DNA from: Medicago truncatula
Taxonomy: Eukaryota; Streptophyta; Magnoliopsida; Fabales; Fabaceae
Assembly: GCF_003473485.1 (NCBI RefSeq)
Contig: NC_053048.1
Location: forward strand, 34,158,755 to 34,222,754
DNA length: 64,000 bases
Direction: 5' to 3'
In this document: positions 63,367 to 64,000 of the stretch, in pieces
Layout: each line of letters starts with the position of its first letter
Position numbering within the stretch: the first letter of the stretch is position 1
Notes under the pieces: generated by a model
Told to the model about the DNA's origin: nothing
The model's database searches: none
Seen by the model: the letters and a program-made list of their open reading frames with translations, nothing else
Position numbers and translations under genes: made by a program

Positions 63367-64000
63367 ATGAAGAACATGAACAAATACTTTGTTTGTGTTC
63401 CACTGTTTTTGTTCTTAGTGTTAGCTATTGAGCTTGTTCTAGCAGCAGATTTTAAGCCAACAGATAAAATCCTGCTGAATTGTGGCGGTCCTGCTGTTAG
63501 TACTGATCCTGATGGCCGTGAATGGACCACTGATAATGGTTCAAAATTTGGTTCATCAGCTGTAAAATCCACTACATCACAGGCTGCAACTCAAGATCCT
63601 GCAGTTCCGCAGATTCCGTTTATGACTGCGCGTGTTTTTCAATCGCCGTATACCTATAGTTTTCCGGTGGCTTCCGGTTGGAAGTTCCTACGGTTGTACT
63701 TTTATTCGGCTTCTTATGGTGGGCTTAATGCATCCGATGCACGGTTTGGTGTGACTGCGCAATCATACACCGTGCTTAGGAATTTCAGTGTTTCTGAGAC
63801 TGCTTTGGGTTTGAATTACGATTACATTGTGAAGGAATATTGCATTCATGTTGATGAAGGAACCTTGAATGTGACTTTTACTCCATCTGCCAATGCATCT
63901 AAAGCCTATGCATTTGTAAATGGGATTGAGGTTGTTTCCATGCCTGATATTTATACTTCTACTGATGGAACCACCATGATTGTTGGTACGGGTACTACCT
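63367..64000 (+). CDS. FERONIA-like malectin receptor kinase, N-terminal part
   Basis: The frame is open for 211 codons to the window edge. A signal peptide (YFVCVPLFLFLVLAIELVLA) is followed by the first malectin-like domain: DKILLNCGG, VPQIPFMTARVFQSPYTYSF, FLRLYFYSASYGGLNASDA, and AYAFVNGIEVVSMPDIYTS. These blocks are those of the CrRLK1L family, closest in my recollection to FERONIA. By family the full protein has two malectin-like domains, a membrane span and a cytoplasmic Ser/Thr kinase, binds RALF peptides and pectin, and acts in growth, fertilisation and immunity. CrRLK1L genes usually have no coding intron, consistent with the unbroken frame. The exact paralog cannot be decided from this part. 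Confidence 0.93.
   Translation, partial: MKNMNKYFVCVPLFLFLVLAIELVLAADFKPTDKILLNCGGPAVSTDPDGREWTTDNGSKFGSSAVKSTTSQAATQDPAVPQIPFMTARVFQSPYTYSFPVASGWKFLRLYFYSASYGGLNASDARFGVTAQSYTVLRNFSVSETALGLNYDYIVKEYCIHVDEGTLNVTFTPSANASKAYAFVNGIEVVSMPDIYTSTDGTTMIVGTGTT

Overview
The window is plant nuclear DNA. It is AT-rich with intron-rich genes, chloroplast-targeted proteins encoded in the nucleus, a piece of plastid ycf1 inserted in the chromosome, and dense plant-type mobile elements. The gene set and repeat styles suggest a legume, most likely Medicago or a close relative; that species-level guess is inference from sequence style, not a database match.

Layout. 1-292 (-) is the N-terminus of a coiled-coil protein that runs off the left edge. 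1701-8067 (-) is a seven-exon gene for a chloroplast protein with PRC-barrel-like repeats; a Mutator-type element sits in its largest intron. 10990-15070 (+) is a complete TOR-pathway S6 kinase gene with a long leader intron and a 66-codon upstream ORF. 15949-19307 (+) is a complete STN8 thylakoid protein kinase gene. 19691-46451 is a rearranged tandem array built from pieces of STN8 and an opposing endo-beta-mannanase (MAN) gene. It holds two intact MAN genes (22328-24984 and 44123-46451), three broken STN8 exon-3 copies, five STN8 exon-4 copies and two MAN remnants. A nested LTR retrotransposon, two copies of one deleted LINE, a Helitron, a SINE, MITEs and a copia fragment are mixed in. A small heat-shock protein gene with a tandemly expanded presequence lies inside the array at 36630-37731 (-).

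46452-50540 is gene-poor. 50544-53713 and 56132-59437 (+) are tandem 15-exon alpha-galactosidase (GH27) genes, separated by a decayed ycf1 insertion that carries a Stowaway MITE. 59438-63366 is mostly intergenic, with a retroposed sequence flanked by 17-bp target duplications. 63367-64000 (+) is the start of a FERONIA-like malectin receptor kinase that continues past the right edge.

Functionally, S6K (TOR signalling), STN8 (photosystem II core phosphorylation) and the PRC-barrel protein are housekeeping or chloroplast genes. MAN and alpha-galactosidase act on galactomannan-type cell-wall or storage polysaccharides: MAN cuts the mannan backbone and alpha-galactosidase removes galactose side chains. 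Each of these two families is duplicated here. I found no clearly new molecular system; the most unusual object is the STN8/MAN duplication array and its nested insertions. Exon boundaries were assigned by eye from splice signals and reading frame; the codon sums close in frame for every multi-exon gene reported.
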